64,000 bases of DNA from Tanticharoenia sakaeratensis NBRC 103193 (GCF_000963885.1 NZ_BALE01000021.1:1-64000), one strand, 5' to 3'; positions 26,320 through 35,662 are shown, numbered from the stretch's first letter. Numbers and translations: made by a program. The notes: generated by a model from the letters alone, not told the origin.

Positions 26320-27329
26320 AGTCCTTCTCGAGCACCCTGTTCGCCTGGCCCGGCGGCCGCCAGATGCGCCGGATCTCCATCGGCACGACGCCACCGGGCG
26401 GCAAGCCGTCCCGCGTCCCGAATCTGCGTGACCTGAGCGTCTATCTGGCACTCGTCCTGCTGATCATCTTCGACCTTGTCCTCACGCCGGGATTTCGCAA
26501 TCCGTTCGTCGTGCGCTCATTATTGTTCGAGGCGGCACCGGTCGTCCTGATCGCACTCGGGCAATCGCTTGCAATCGGTACGCGCGGCATCGACCTGTCC
26601 GTGGGCTCCATCATGGCGCTGTCCAGCGCGATAATCGGCATTTCTCTGGGGTTCGGACAGAATGTCGGGATCGCAGGAGCCATTTTCGGCGGGCTTGCCT
26701 GCGGACTCCTGAATGGCATCTTCATTGCGATCTTCCGCATTGCGCCCCTGATTTCCTCGCTTGCGCTGCTGGTTGCCGCACGCGGCCTGGCACAGGCGCT
26801 GCTGAGTGGTGCGCGTGTCGATCTTCCGATGGACGGCCCGCTTTCGGCCCTCGGACAGATCACGATCATGGGCGTGCCGGTGGTCGCGATCGTCGCCCTG
26901 GCAGTCGCCGCGGCATTCGCCTTTCTCGTGCGGCGGACGTTGCCCGGGCAGTACGCCATTTTCGTGGGTGCCAGCCGGGAAGCGTCCGTGCTGGCCGGAC
27001 ATCCCGTGCGCGCAACACTGATCTTCGTCTATGGCCTGTCGGGGCTGCTTGCGGGCATCGCAGGCGTGTTCGCCTCCGCGCGGCTCGGCGCGGCCGACGC
27101 CAACTATATCGGCGTGCAGTTCGAACTCGATGCGGTGGCGGCCGCGGTGATCGGTGGAACGCCGCTGTCCGGCGGCAGAATCGCGGTTGCGGGCACGGTC
27201 GCGGGCGTCCTGCTGCTGACCATCCTGGACGCGACGTTCATCATGAACAACGTCAACGCCAATTTCGCGCAGATCCTCAAAGCAGCTTTCATCGTCGGCG
27301 CCCTGTACATGCAGCGGGGGCGGGCATGA
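26316..27329 (+). CDS. YtfT-like permease of the furanose importer
   Basis: 337 aa BPD_transp_2 permease. A cytoplasmic N-terminus of about 45 residues precedes the first membrane helix (VYLALVLLIIFDLVL). Family landmarks are GIDLSVGSIMALS near residue 90 and AVIGGTPLSGGRIAVAGTVAG near 280. It pairs with the next permease as a heterodimer, as YtfT does with YjfF. It overlaps both neighbouring genes by four bases. Confidence 0.85.
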   Translation: MKSFSSTLFAWPGGRQMRRISIGTTPPGGKPSRVPNLRDLSVYLALVLLIIFDLVLTPGFRNPFVVRSLLFEAAPVVLIALGQSLAIGTRGIDLSVGSIMALSSAIIGISLGFGQNVGIAGAIFGGLACGLLNGIFIAIFRIAPLISSLALLVAARGLAQALLSGARVDLPMDGPLSALGQITIMGVPVVAIVALAVAAAFAFLVRRTLPGQYAIFVGASREASVLAGHPVRATLIFVYGLSGLLAGIAGVFASARLGAADANYIGVQFELDAVAAAVIGGTPLSGGRIAVAGTVAGVLLLTILDATFIMNNVNANFAQILKAAFIVGALYMQRGRA

Positions 27330-28336
27330 GCGCGACGCTGCCGGCATCGCCGCGTATGCCCCGCCCGCCGCCTGCCGCGCATCGCGGGGCAGAACGGCGA
27401 CAGCGCCTGTTCGCGGTGATCCAGGCACGCGGTGCGACCGTGGTCCTGATCGTGGCCGCCCTCGTTGCAGGCCTCATCTTCCCTGCGTTCCTGAAGCCGG
27501 AGAACATCGAGGACCTGACGACCGCCGCCAGCTTTCTGGGGCTCGTGACGCTCGGGCAGACATTCGTGATCATCATGGGCGGCTTCGACCTGTCCGTTGG
27601 ATCGATGATCGGCCTGGGCACGGTGCTTGCCGCCTATGCAGCGCCGTATGGGGTCTTGGCGGCGTTTGGCGCACCACTCGCGGCCGGAGCGCTGGTCGGG
27701 CTCGTGAACGGGCTGCTGATCGTCAAGGCAAGGATGGCGCCGTTCATCGTAACGCTGGCCGCCCTGCTCGCGCTCAAGGGGCTTGCGATCGTCCTCGCCG
27801 GCGAGAGCCTCATCATCGCGGATCCGGGGCTGTTCGGGCGCAGCGCGAACGGGGCGCTTTTCGGTGTGGGAAACCTGACGATCATTCTGCTGGCGGCTTA
27901 CGCCGTCGCGGCCCTCGTATTGAACCGCACCGCCTACGGCAGCGCGGTGTTCGCGACGGGCGGCAACGAAGACGCGGCGCGGATGCTCGGTGTCGCGGTC
28001 GATCGGACGAAGCTCCTGACCTACATGCTGTCGGGCACGATGGCCGGGCTGAGCGGCGCGCTGCTGGCAGCCCACCTGTCCTCGGGCATTTCCTCCGCCG
28101 GGAACGGCTACGAACTGCAGTCGATCGCTGCGGCCGTCATCGGCGGCGTCCTGTTGACCGGGGGCGTGGGCACCCTGCTCGGGGCGCTGTCCGGCGTCCT
28201 GCTGCTCGGCATGATCGAAAACATCATCAACCAGATCGGCTCGCTGAGTGCCGCTTTTCAGGGGCTGGCCAGCGGCGTGTTCCTGCTCGTGGCCGTCCTG
28301 GTGCAGTCGGGTCTCACCCGGCAACGTTCGTCCTGA
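27326..28336 (+). CDS. YjfF-like permease of the furanose importer
   Basis: 336 aa permease with the conserved MGGFDLSVGSMIGLGTVLA segment near residue 90 and AVIGGVLLTGGVGTLLGALSG near 275. Its start overlaps the preceding permease stop (ATGA). The proline-rich N-terminal 25 residues are probably cytoplasmic. Together with the two genes upstream it completes a YtfQRT-YjfF-type importer, in which two different permease chains are used instead of the usual homodimer. Confidence 0.85.
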   Translation: MSATLPASPRMPRPPPAAHRGAERRQRLFAVIQARGATVVLIVAALVAGLIFPAFLKPENIEDLTTAASFLGLVTLGQTFVIIMGGFDLSVGSMIGLGTVLAAYAAPYGVLAAFGAPLAAGALVGLVNGLLIVKARMAPFIVTLAALLALKGLAIVLAGESLIIADPGLFGRSANGALFGVGNLTIILLAAYAVAALVLNRTAYGSAVFATGGNEDAARMLGVAVDRTKLLTYMLSGTMAGLSGALLAAHLSSGISSAGNGYELQSIAAAVIGGVLLTGGVGTLLGALSGVLLLGMIENIINQIGSLSAAFQGLASGVFLLVAVLVQSGLTRQRSS

Positions 28337-28352
28337 CAGGAGATCCTTTCCC

Positions 28353-29417
28353 GTGTCGCATTCCCATGTTCGCCGACCCTTTGCACGCCTGCCCGACGGA
28401 AGCCTGGTCGAAAGTGTGACCCTGAGCAACGATTCCGGCCTCAGCGTCACGATCATCACGCTGGGCGCAACCCTGCAGTCCGTTCTCGTGCCGGGTCGGA
28501 ACGGCGCGATCGAGGACGTCGTCCTCGGCCATGACGACATCGCACCCTATCTCTCGAGGCCGCACTATTTCGGCGCCACGATCGGGCGCGTCGCCAACAG
28601 GATTGCAGAGGGACGTTTCTGGCTCGACGGAACACCATATCGCGTGACGCCCAACAACGGGCCCAATGCGTTGCATGGCGGCCAGGATGGGTTCGATCGC
28701 CGGAACTGGAAAATCTCCGACAACAGCGACGATGCGGACAGGGAAGTTACGCTGACGCTTGAGAGTCCCGATGGTGATCAGGGTTTTCCCGGAACGCTGA
28801 ACGTGTCGGCGACCTACCGTCTGGACCAGACCACCTTATCCATCCGGTACCGTGCGACGACGGACAAGCCGACGCTTGTGAATATCACCAATCATACCTA
28901 CTGGAATCTCGGAGGTATCGCGGCGCCAGAACGGGCCTTGCAGCAAAACCTGCTGATCCCGGCCGATATCTATCTGCCCGTCGATCAGGTCGCGATCCCG
29001 ACCGGCGAGTTCCGCGCGGTTGAGGGCACTGCTTTCGACTTCCGGACGCCATCGCCTATCGGTGCACGTCTGCGCAATGCGGAAGACGCACAGCTGCGGC
29101 TCCAGCAGGGATATGATCACAACTGGGCTGTCGATCATCGACGTGCCGAGAAGCCCCGCCTGCTGGCGAGACTGGAGGATACGGTATCGGGACGTGTGCT
29201 GGAGGTTCTGTCGACCGAGCCCGGTGTCCAGTTCTATTCAGGCAATTTCCTGGATGGGACGCTCGGGGGCAAGCGGGATCTTTTATACCGCCAGGGCGAC
29301 GGCATTGCGCTGGAGCCGCAGATGTTCCCCGACGCACCCAATCAGCCCGAATTCGGCTCGATCCGTCTCGATCCTGCCGAAGTCTACGATCACCGGATGA
29401 TCTTCCGCTTCTCGTAA
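28353..29417 (+). CDS. galM: Aldose 1-epimerase (mutarotase)
   Basis: 354 aa from a GTG at 28353, preceded by AGGAG with 10-nt spacing; the encoded N-terminus (SHSHVRRPFARLPDG) then reads straight into the family fold. Catalytic residues are visible: NALHGG with the substrate His, NHTYWNLGG with the catalytic His, YDHNW, and the C-terminal LEPQMFPDAPN with the catalytic Glu. It interconverts alpha and beta anomers of aldoses. No signal peptide is obvious. Directly downstream of the furanose importer, it probably readies the imported sugar for metabolism. Confidence 0.9.
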   Translation: MSHSHVRRPFARLPDGSLVESVTLSNDSGLSVTIITLGATLQSVLVPGRNGAIEDVVLGHDDIAPYLSRPHYFGATIGRVANRIAEGRFWLDGTPYRVTPNNGPNALHGGQDGFDRRNWKISDNSDDADREVTLTLESPDGDQGFPGTLNVSATYRLDQTTLSIRYRATTDKPTLVNITNHTYWNLGGIAAPERALQQNLLIPADIYLPVDQVAIPTGEFRAVEGTAFDFRTPSPIGARLRNAEDAQLRLQQGYDHNWAVDHRRAEKPRLLARLEDTVSGRVLEVLSTEPGVQFYSGNFLDGTLGGKRDLLYRQGDGIALEPQMFPDAPNQPEFGSIRLDPAEVYDHRMIFRFS

Positions 29418-29600
29418 TCGGCAAACGCGAGGGGCGATTTTCGAAGGCCGCCGTGCCTGGAGGGATCGTTTGCGTCGAGCGCGGTAGTCCCGTTGAGCTG
29501 ACCGGGCATCTGCATCAAGTGCCTCAGGTAACATCTGCCAGCAGACAGCAAAACATCGCTGTCCGTGCTACGATGAGGCTGCTGCCGCTCCAGGACATGG

Positions 29601-31025
29601 TTGTCATGTGTGTTCGGCTTGATCCAGTCGAGCGGAACCGGGTGTCATCATGGCGGAGCGGCAGATTACGGATCGTCAGGGGCGGCCGATAACCCGCACG
29701 GCAGCCGGCGAGCACGCTGCGCAAAGCGGCAAGCCGCACGACGATCCCGAACTCCCGAGTCCGTCGTCGGGCCGAGCCGGCCGCGCCTGTTTCGTGTTCT
29801 CGGCCCCGGATTCATCACGGGGGCATCCGACGACGATCCGAGCGGGATCGCGACCTATTCCCAGGTCGGGGCCCAGTTCGCCTATGGCCTGTCATGGACG
29901 CTCGTCGTCACCTACCCGTTGATGGTGGCGGTGCAGATGATCAGCGCACGGATCGGGCGCACGACGGGACACGGGCTGGCGGGCGTCCTACGGCTCTATT
30001 ACCCGCACTGGCTGCTCAGCGGCATCGTGCTGATGCTGCTTGGCGCCAACATCATCAATCTCGGCGCGGATATCGGGGCGATGGCGGACGCGCTCTGCCT
30101 TCTGCTGCCTGCGCCGCGCACGCTCTATGTCCTTCTGTTTGCTGCGATATCGATCTCGATGCAGCTCTTCCTGCAATACACGCGCTATGTCGCAGCACTC
30201 AAATGGCTGGCGCTCGCGTTGCTGGCCTATTTCGGCACCCTGGCCTGTGTGCATGTGGACTGGGGCAATCTGGCGCGCCACCTGGTCTGGCCGGTGCACG
30301 AACTGACGCCCGCCTATCTCACGGCGCTCGTCGCCATTTTTGGAACAACCATCAGCCCCTACCTCTTTTTCTGGCAGGCGTCTGAAGAGGTGGAAGACAT
30401 GCATGCCTATCCGCGCCGCGTCGATCTCGTGGATGAGCCATCGCAGGGGAAAGGGGCGCTCCGGCGTATCGCGATCGACACGCATGTCGGCATGGCATTC
30501 TCAAATCTGGTGGCACTTGCGATTCTCGTGACGACGGCCGCCACGTTGAACGTTCATGGCATAACGGACATCCAGACCTCCGCTCAGGCGGCGCAGGCGC
30601 TCAGGCCTGTCGCCGGCCGTTTTGCCTCATTGATCTTCACGCTCGGAATCGTCGGGACAGGTCTGCTTGCGGTGCCGGTCCTGGCCGGTTCCGCGGCCTA
30701 CGCCGTCGGGGAAGCACGGCGCTGGCCGACCGGGCTGGAACGCCGGCCAAAGGAAGCGCAGGCGTTCTATGCAACGATCGTTATGGCGACACTGATCGGC
30801 ATGATCATGAATTTCGCGCCCGTGGACCCGATCAAGGCATTGTTCTGGAGCGCGGTCCTGAACGGCATGACGGCCGTTCCGGTCATGATCGTGATGATGA
30901 TGGTGGCCGCCCGTCACGATGTCATGGGAGACTTTGCCATCCATGGACCGCTGCGTTGGTTGGGCTGGACCGCCACCATACTGATGGGCGCCGTCGTGGG
31001 CGCAATGTGCACTGCCCTGGCGTAG
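29601..31025 (+). CDS. Nramp-family divalent metal transporter (N-terminus uncertain)
   Basis: 474 aa as drawn. The Nramp core is clear: GPGFITGASDDDPSGIATYSQVGAQFAYGLSW (DPSG metal-binding motif in the first helix), about 11 membrane segments and the helix-6 region IFGTTISPYLFFWQASEE. These proton-coupled carriers move Mn2+, Fe2+ or Mg2+. The first 60-70 residues of this frame are His/Arg/Ser-rich and unlike a natural leader, whereas the +1 frame from ATG 29650 encodes a more ordinary hydrophilic leader ending just where the core begins. A frameshift or a misread base near 29760-29800 is therefore suspected. The core itself is intact. Confidence 0.8.
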   Translation: MSCVFGLIQSSGTGCHHGGAADYGSSGAADNPHGSRRARCAKRQAARRSRTPESVVGPSRPRLFRVLGPGFITGASDDDPSGIATYSQVGAQFAYGLSWTLVVTYPLMVAVQMISARIGRTTGHGLAGVLRLYYPHWLLSGIVLMLLGANIINLGADIGAMADALCLLLPAPRTLYVLLFAAISISMQLFLQYTRYVAALKWLALALLAYFGTLACVHVDWGNLARHLVWPVHELTPAYLTALVAIFGTTISPYLFFWQASEEVEDMHAYPRRVDLVDEPSQGKGALRRIAIDTHVGMAFSNLVALAILVTTAATLNVHGITDIQTSAQAAQALRPVAGRFASLIFTLGIVGTGLLAVPVLAGSAAYAVGEARRWPTGLERRPKEAQAFYATIVMATLIGMIMNFAPVDPIKALFWSAVLNGMTAVPVMIVMMMVAARHDVMGDFAIHGPLRWLGWTATILMGAVVGAMCTALA

Positions 31026-31981
31026 GACCCGAAGACGCGTCGGGAACAGGGCCGTCCATCATACGATACGAAGGCGCACATAGTACGGGAGGAGCGTGGA
31101 TCGTCCTCTGCCGCTCGCTCACGCAGCCTGCGCGATGCCATGCTCCGCCGAGGGTTCGCGAAGCGACGGACCAGATGTTGCGATGTGTTGGTTGTATGCC
31201 GGAAAGCAGGCGCTACCCCGGGAGAAAGAACTCAAATTCGCGCCGGGGACAACGCACCGGTGCGCAGGTCCACTCTCCCGTAACTCCTGCGTGAGGCTCT
31301 CGCCCCCCGATGCGTGGCATAACCGGAGAGGGCGCTGCGTGTTTCCAGTGACCTGACGGAATGACAAACGGGAGCGGTCGGGCCAATGCTGCCGCAGATA
31401 TGCGGTCGTCCCGACCGATGACGCCGGACCGTCAACACCATCTCCCGCGGTTTTGCACCTCGGTATCACTCGGCCGTGTTGGGCCTCCATGCCAGATGAC
31501 CTGTTGTGGGCTCAGATCAGGCGGGTTGTTGGCCACCCGCCGCACGTCGTTTGAAGGTGCAGGATCGAGCGCGCCGCCTGGCGGCCAGCTGCTGTCGTCC
31601 CCGAACAATGGAACCGGCGACCCACCGTGCCCACGATGCGGACAGGGTTGTCCTGCAGGCAGGATGGCAACGAAGGAAAGCCGTGTTCGCGTCGCGTTCT
31701 GCTTATGACCTCGACGTACTCGAACCAACCATGGAACACGCCCTGCAGCTGTTGCAGCGCCATGACCGCAATCGTATCGAGAGGATATCCAGCGGAATCA
31801 GGCATTTCCTGTGCATCGCCGATGGGCATGCTGGAGCCGGGAGATCCCTGTTCTGCCTTCTCCGCACGCTTGCCGCCGTCAGGCTGTGAATGCCGCTTGT
31901 TCTCGGCGAGGCTTCCGCCGACCGCGCTTTGGCGGGCATCCCCGCGCCCTTTCCTGAACGACACGTCATGGATGCACCATT
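31026..31981. other. Gene-poor stretch, no supported gene
   Basis: Several open frames exist on both strands but none has recognisable motifs, good start signals or natural composition. It may be decayed DNA or a long untranslated region before the acyltransferase. No structural RNA was recognised. Confidence 0.4.
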
Positions 31982-33019
31982 GTGACAGGCGTGTTCGGGC
32001 GTTATGGATCACGGATGATTGCAGAGTTTTTCCGTCGGCCGCGGATCGGCTGGCCTTCCGCACCATGTCGTTCTCGCCCCGTTTGGGATCACACCACCCG
32101 CGAAGCACTCGGGCTCCCCGGATCCGACGACCCCGAAACGCCTGGGTTGTTGACGCGCAGCGGCCGGAATGTTCTGGCCGCCGTGCGTCTCGCGGGTGTC
32201 GTTGTCTGGGTGCCGCTGTCGGTCGGTTTCGAAGCACTGCTGCTTCCCGTGCCCGGGGTCTCCAAGATCCGCTGGACGCGCGTCGTGTGGGGCGGGTTGT
32301 GCCTCATCCTGTCGGTCCGCATTCGTGTGCTCGGGAAGCCCGTCGGGACCGTCGGCGGCGTGCATGGGCGCGCGCGAGGCGAACGACCGGTGATCTATGT
32401 CTCGAACCATTCTTCGTGGCTCGACATCCCGGTTCTGGGCACGAAAATTTATTCCGTGTTCGTTGCCAAGGGCGATATCGAGAAATGGCCCATCATGGGT
32501 CTCGTCTCCAAGATCGGCCGCACGATCTTCGTCAGCCGCAATCGCGCGACGACCGGCCACGAGCGCGATGAAATGATTACGCGACTGGCAACGGGAGACA
32601 ATCTGATCCTGTTCCCGGAAGGCACGTCATCCGACGGATCGCGCGTGCTTCCATTCATGTCGACGTTCTTTGCCATCGCCAAGCTGCCGCGCCTTCCTAA
32701 AAACAGCGTGCCTGCCGAAGATATGCCGCGTTATCCGAAAGGCCTGACGCCGTTGATCCAGCCCGTCTCGGTCGTTTACGACCGGCTTGAGGGACTGCCT
32801 GTCAACCGCACGACCCGGCCTGTTTTCGCATGGTATGGCGACATGGATCTGGGGCCGCATGTCTGGCAATTGCTGAAACGGCGCACGATACGCGCGACCA
32901 TCATGCTTCATCCGCCATTGGCGCCCGAAGATTTTCCAAGCCGCAAGGCGCTGGCGAACGCCGCGTGGAGGGCGGTCGCCGACGGTGCTGCGCGTCTACG
33001 CCAGAATGCTGAAACATGA
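31982..33019 (+). CDS. PlsC-type 1-acyl-glycerol-3-phosphate acyltransferase
   Basis: 345 aa from GTG 31982; ATG 32015 is an equally good start (334 aa). Acyltransferase motifs are all present: NHSSWLDIPVLG (motif I, HX4D), VAKGDIEKWPIMG (motif II), FPEGTSSDGSRVLPF (motif III) and the downstream PVSVVYD. A hydrophobic segment at about residues 70-90 and another at 98-115 anchor it in the inner membrane. PlsC makes phosphatidic acid from lysophosphatidic acid; a paralogue acting on another acceptor such as ornithine lipid is possible. No obvious operon partners. Confidence 0.85.
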   Translation: MTGVFGRYGSRMIAEFFRRPRIGWPSAPCRSRPVWDHTTREALGLPGSDDPETPGLLTRSGRNVLAAVRLAGVVVWVPLSVGFEALLLPVPGVSKIRWTRVVWGGLCLILSVRIRVLGKPVGTVGGVHGRARGERPVIYVSNHSSWLDIPVLGTKIYSVFVAKGDIEKWPIMGLVSKIGRTIFVSRNRATTGHERDEMITRLATGDNLILFPEGTSSDGSRVLPFMSTFFAIAKLPRLPKNSVPAEDMPRYPKGLTPLIQPVSVVYDRLEGLPVNRTTRPVFAWYGDMDLGPHVWQLLKRRTIRATIMLHPPLAPEDFPSRKALANAAWRAVADGAARLRQNAET

Positions 33020-33713
33020 TGCTCCGGCGCGGGGGATTTCCATCACCGCCAGTCGGTAACTGACGCGACAGAGGGCTGGCAAATCTTCGTGCAGCCCACA
33101 GCATGAAGTTGAGACGTTATCGACGAAGTTCAAGATTGCTGAACCGCAGAAGCCGTTCGGCCGACCGCCGTTGAGCATGTGCTACGACAAGCAGCCGAAG
33201 TTGGTACCACCTTGGGCGGTGAAACCCATACCACCTGACAACGGCCAGTTTGCTTCAGGTAAGGTTAGATCTCTCCTGAAAACGCGTATCGCTCTGGTCC
33301 CAAATCCCAAGTCATGGTGACAACAAGCTGATGGCCTTTCCGTCGGTCGGATCAGCCATGAAGTCCTGTCCCGTCAGGACGAAGTAGGGCAGGCATATTG
33401 GGGCGGCTGGCGGTCCGCGCCGACCTTCTCAGGCATGCAGGATTTTCCGCGGAACCCAGCCCGATATGCGTGCCTTTCTCAGCATGACCCGACCACGTCG
33501 AGATTCGCCATGTCGGCATTGTAGGCCAAGTCATCCAGCTATTCTTCTGTCCATCCCGTTTCCACGCGAAGTGTGCCGACAGAACCGATGTTGGTGATAT
33601 CGGCCGATGCTGTTCGCCGCATCGCGCTACGGTCGTCCTGTCCATAGTCGTAGGGCGGCTTGAGGACGCTGGAGAAATCGCCGCCAGCTCGTATCGCGAT
33701 TAACTGTGGTGCC
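33020..33713. other. Gene-poor stretch, possibly decayed coding DNA
   Basis: Minus-strand translation between about 33460 and 33770 gives short protein-like stretches (for example ADITNIGSVGTLRVETGW) in more than one frame separated by stops, which looks like decayed coding sequence, but I cannot name a family. Nothing recognisable at 33020-33350. Confidence 0.35.
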
Positions 33714-33974
33714 TTATTTTGCCTTGGACTTGTTTTTTTCGCCCGAGTGTCGGGATGGTTCAAACATCGCACGACATTTTGGAGAAAGCTTGTCGATTTT
33801 CTTTTTCATGCAGGCGGTAATTTTTGTCTCGTTGGGAATATACAAGGTGCAGAGACGGACTGCGTCGCCGCGACAAGCTGCCGTCTGTTCCGCGCGGGTA
33901 GCAGCATATGCCGAACCGTGCGCTGTCATTGCTGCCAGCAATACGATGCAGACTGACGTGCGACCTGAAGTCAT
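33714..33974 (-). CDS. Small secreted cysteine-rich protein
   Basis: 86 aa. An N-terminal signal peptide (SVCIVLLAAMTAHGSAYA, cleavage about residue 24) is followed by a compact domain with four cysteines: TAACRGDAVRLC, then ITACMKKKIDKLSPKCRAMF. The pattern C-x3-D-x2-R-L-C, then C-M, then L-S-x-x-C-R resembles the Cys-rich repeat of the GLG1 type found in small alphaproteobacterial periplasmic proteins. The C-terminus is a basic Lys-rich tail. Function unknown. It stands alone between gene-poor stretches, with GGAATTG upstream of the ATG. Confidence 0.65.
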   Translation of the reverse strand: MTSGRTSVCIVLLAAMTAHGSAYAATRAEQTAACRGDAVRLCTLYIPNETKITACMKKKIDKLSPKCRAMFEPSRHSGEKNKSKAK

Positions 33975-34420
33975 TGCAATTCCAATCCCATAAATAAATC
34001 AGCGCAGCAGGTATCGAAGCACAGTATCCGGAGAACATCCAGACACCTGGTCCTGGCGTGCGCGAATGTCCTTCGCGTTCCTGTCGCGCCATCTACCTAT
34101 TCTCCTGCTGAACTCCGCAAATTCCTACGGTGCAAGTCGTCGCATGGCCGGATGCAATTTTCCTGCTGCCGGCAGGATTCAAGGCGAGGCATGCGGGGTA
34201 GCGCAAGACATAGCTGAATTTCCGGTCCGGAGAGCTTGGGTACGTTCCATCTACTCGCCGGCCCGCTTTATGACGTGGGCGATGATCATATACGCCGGGC
34301 GGCAGCTTCGGAACGAAATTTGCTTTAGACGACAGCAGAAACCGGAATTTGTTGAGTTCCAGAGAAGAAGTCCCCCGCTCTCCAGAAACAGACCTGCCGT
34401 CCCTGTGATATCCGGGGATT
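33975..34420. other. Intergenic stretch, nothing identified
   Basis: No supported gene. It may contain the promoter of the Cys-rich protein at its left end. Upstream parts of the decayed GntR-type gene would be expected on the other side, beyond 34618, but none were recognised there either. Confidence 0.35.
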
Positions 34421-34618
34421 TCAACCGTTGCCGGAATATGCACCTAGGTAAACGTCAGCGAACCGAGCTTCCGCACTTTCCATGTGCACACGCATTGCCT
34501 GTTCCGCCTGATCTGGATCGCCTGTCGCAAGTCCCGCTGCGATTACGGCATGTTCGTTCACAGCGGCATGAATCGGTAAGGCCGCAATCGCAATCGCAAC
34601 AGGCGTAGCTGTAATGCC
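34421..34618 (-). pseudogene. C-terminal remnant of a GntR/FCD-type regulator
   Basis: An open minus-strand stretch of 65 codons ends at a TGA at 34421 and is bounded upstream by an in-frame stop at 34619-34621, with no start codon of its own. It reads IHAAVNEHAVIAAGLATGD then PDQAEQAMRVHMESAEARF, a close match to the last helices of the FCD effector domain of FadR-subfamily GntR regulators. The DNA-binding domain and most of the FCD domain are missing. It is a remnant next to the LysR that now precedes the tetronate operon, so an older regulator may have been lost here. Confidence 0.6.
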
Positions 34619-34691
34619 TCACGCTCAAGTATTTTATGAAGCAGATCTTTTCTGCTGAACCGTGAGGTGCTCCTTGCCGATGTCGGCATGC

Positions 34692-35654
34692 TTAAAGTGC
34701 TGCAGGAGTGGGTGCCAGCACGCTCTTCAACTCGCCCAATACCGTTATCGCTGCTGCCGAATGGTTTCGTGATTTCAGCGTCAGGATACCGTAGGAGCTG
34801 ATGGCGATATCCACACCCGACGGTATGATCCGGACTTGCGAATATTTTGCCTGCTGATGCGCTACAGCCGCCGACAGGATTGTCAACGCATCGGTCTTTT
34901 CCAGATATGCCAGTGTCATGACCAGGGAGTCACTGCCAATGATATTCGCCGGCAGCGCGATATTCCGCTCGGCAAAGGCCTGCTCGAGCTTGCCGCGCGA
35001 CTTGCCACCCTTGCGTTGCAGAATCCACGGATACAAGGCCATCTCTTCCAGACCTACCTTCCTTCCACTGCGCAAAAGCGGGTGGTCGAACCGCGCGGAT
35101 ATGACCATCGGTTCCTCGCCGATCGGGACATAATGGTATACGTTCCCGATATTGTCCTCAGGCGGTCGTCCAATCATGATATCGATGTTACCGTTCAGCA
35201 GATCTCTGAAGAGCGCAATGCTGGAGCCGGTGCTGATTTCCAACTCGATGCCCGGATTATCGCGTTGAATGTTCAGGACGGCCTGCGTGATCAGATCGAC
35301 CACGGGGCCGTCGATCGCACCGATGGATACGCTGCCGACACCACCTTGCAATAAGGTGTTGAATTCGTCCCGGGTGCGGTCCAGCTCGTCCAGAAGATTC
35401 TTGGCGTGTCGCGTCAGTATTTCGCCATACGCAGTGAGCACCAGGCGACGCCCATCGCGCCTGAATAGCGGCGCCCCAATCACGTCTTCGAGATCGCCCA
35501 GCAGGCGCGAGGCCGCAGGTTGAGCCAGTCCAAGGCTGTCCGCGGCGTCCTGAAGCGTGCTTTGCTGTGACAGAGCCTTCAATAATTGCAGATGCCGAAA
35601 CTTCAGCCGAATATCGACGAACCAGGACGGCGACAGAGAAGGGGCTTGTTTCAT
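34692..35654 (-). CDS. LysR-family regulator of the tetronate operon
   Basis: 320 aa with an N-terminal winged HTH (RLKFRHLQLLKALSQQS, then DSLGLAQPAASRLLGDLE) and an effector domain with GAIDGPVVDL, STGSSIALFRDL and GSDSLVMTLAYLEK. It is a close paralogue of the LysR at 15513-16475. It is divergent from ltnD across a 157-bp gap containing two CATAAC repeats, so control of the ltnD-otnKC-gntP-otnI operon is likely, probably in response to L-threonate or a pathway intermediate. In other bacteria this pathway is often controlled by a DeoR or GntR regulator. Confidence 0.88.
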   Translation of the reverse strand: MKQAPSLSPSWFVDIRLKFRHLQLLKALSQQSTLQDAADSLGLAQPAASRLLGDLEDVIGAPLFRRDGRRLVLTAYGEILTRHAKNLLDELDRTRDEFNTLLQGGVGSVSIGAIDGPVVDLITQAVLNIQRDNPGIELEISTGSSIALFRDLLNGNIDIMIGRPPEDNIGNVYHYVPIGEEPMVISARFDHPLLRSGRKVGLEEMALYPWILQRKGGKSRGKLEQAFAERNIALPANIIGSDSLVMTLAYLEKTDALTILSAAVAHQQAKYSQVRIIPSGVDIAISSYGILTLKSRNHSAAAITVLGELKSVLAPTPAAL

Positions 35655-35662
35655 CGGCCCAT

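Noticed and set aside
23899-26451. 850-codon open frame on the minus strand
   Set aside because: It is fully antisense to the clear binding-protein and ATPase genes of the furanose importer and has no domain motifs; long antisense frames are expected in GC-rich DNA.
31190-31300. Possible structured RNA (GC-rich paired segments)
   Set aside because: Checked by eye for tRNA, tmRNA and RNase P features; no cloverleaf, no CCA end, no tag sequence.
31512-32237. 241-codon minus-strand frame
   Set aside because: Partly antisense to PlsC, no recognisable family. A decayed gene cannot be excluded but is not supported.
31627-32571. 314-codon plus-strand frame overlapping the acyltransferase
   Set aside because: Its second half is an out-of-frame copy of the PlsC coding region; the first half is Ser/Arg-rich without any motif or start signal.
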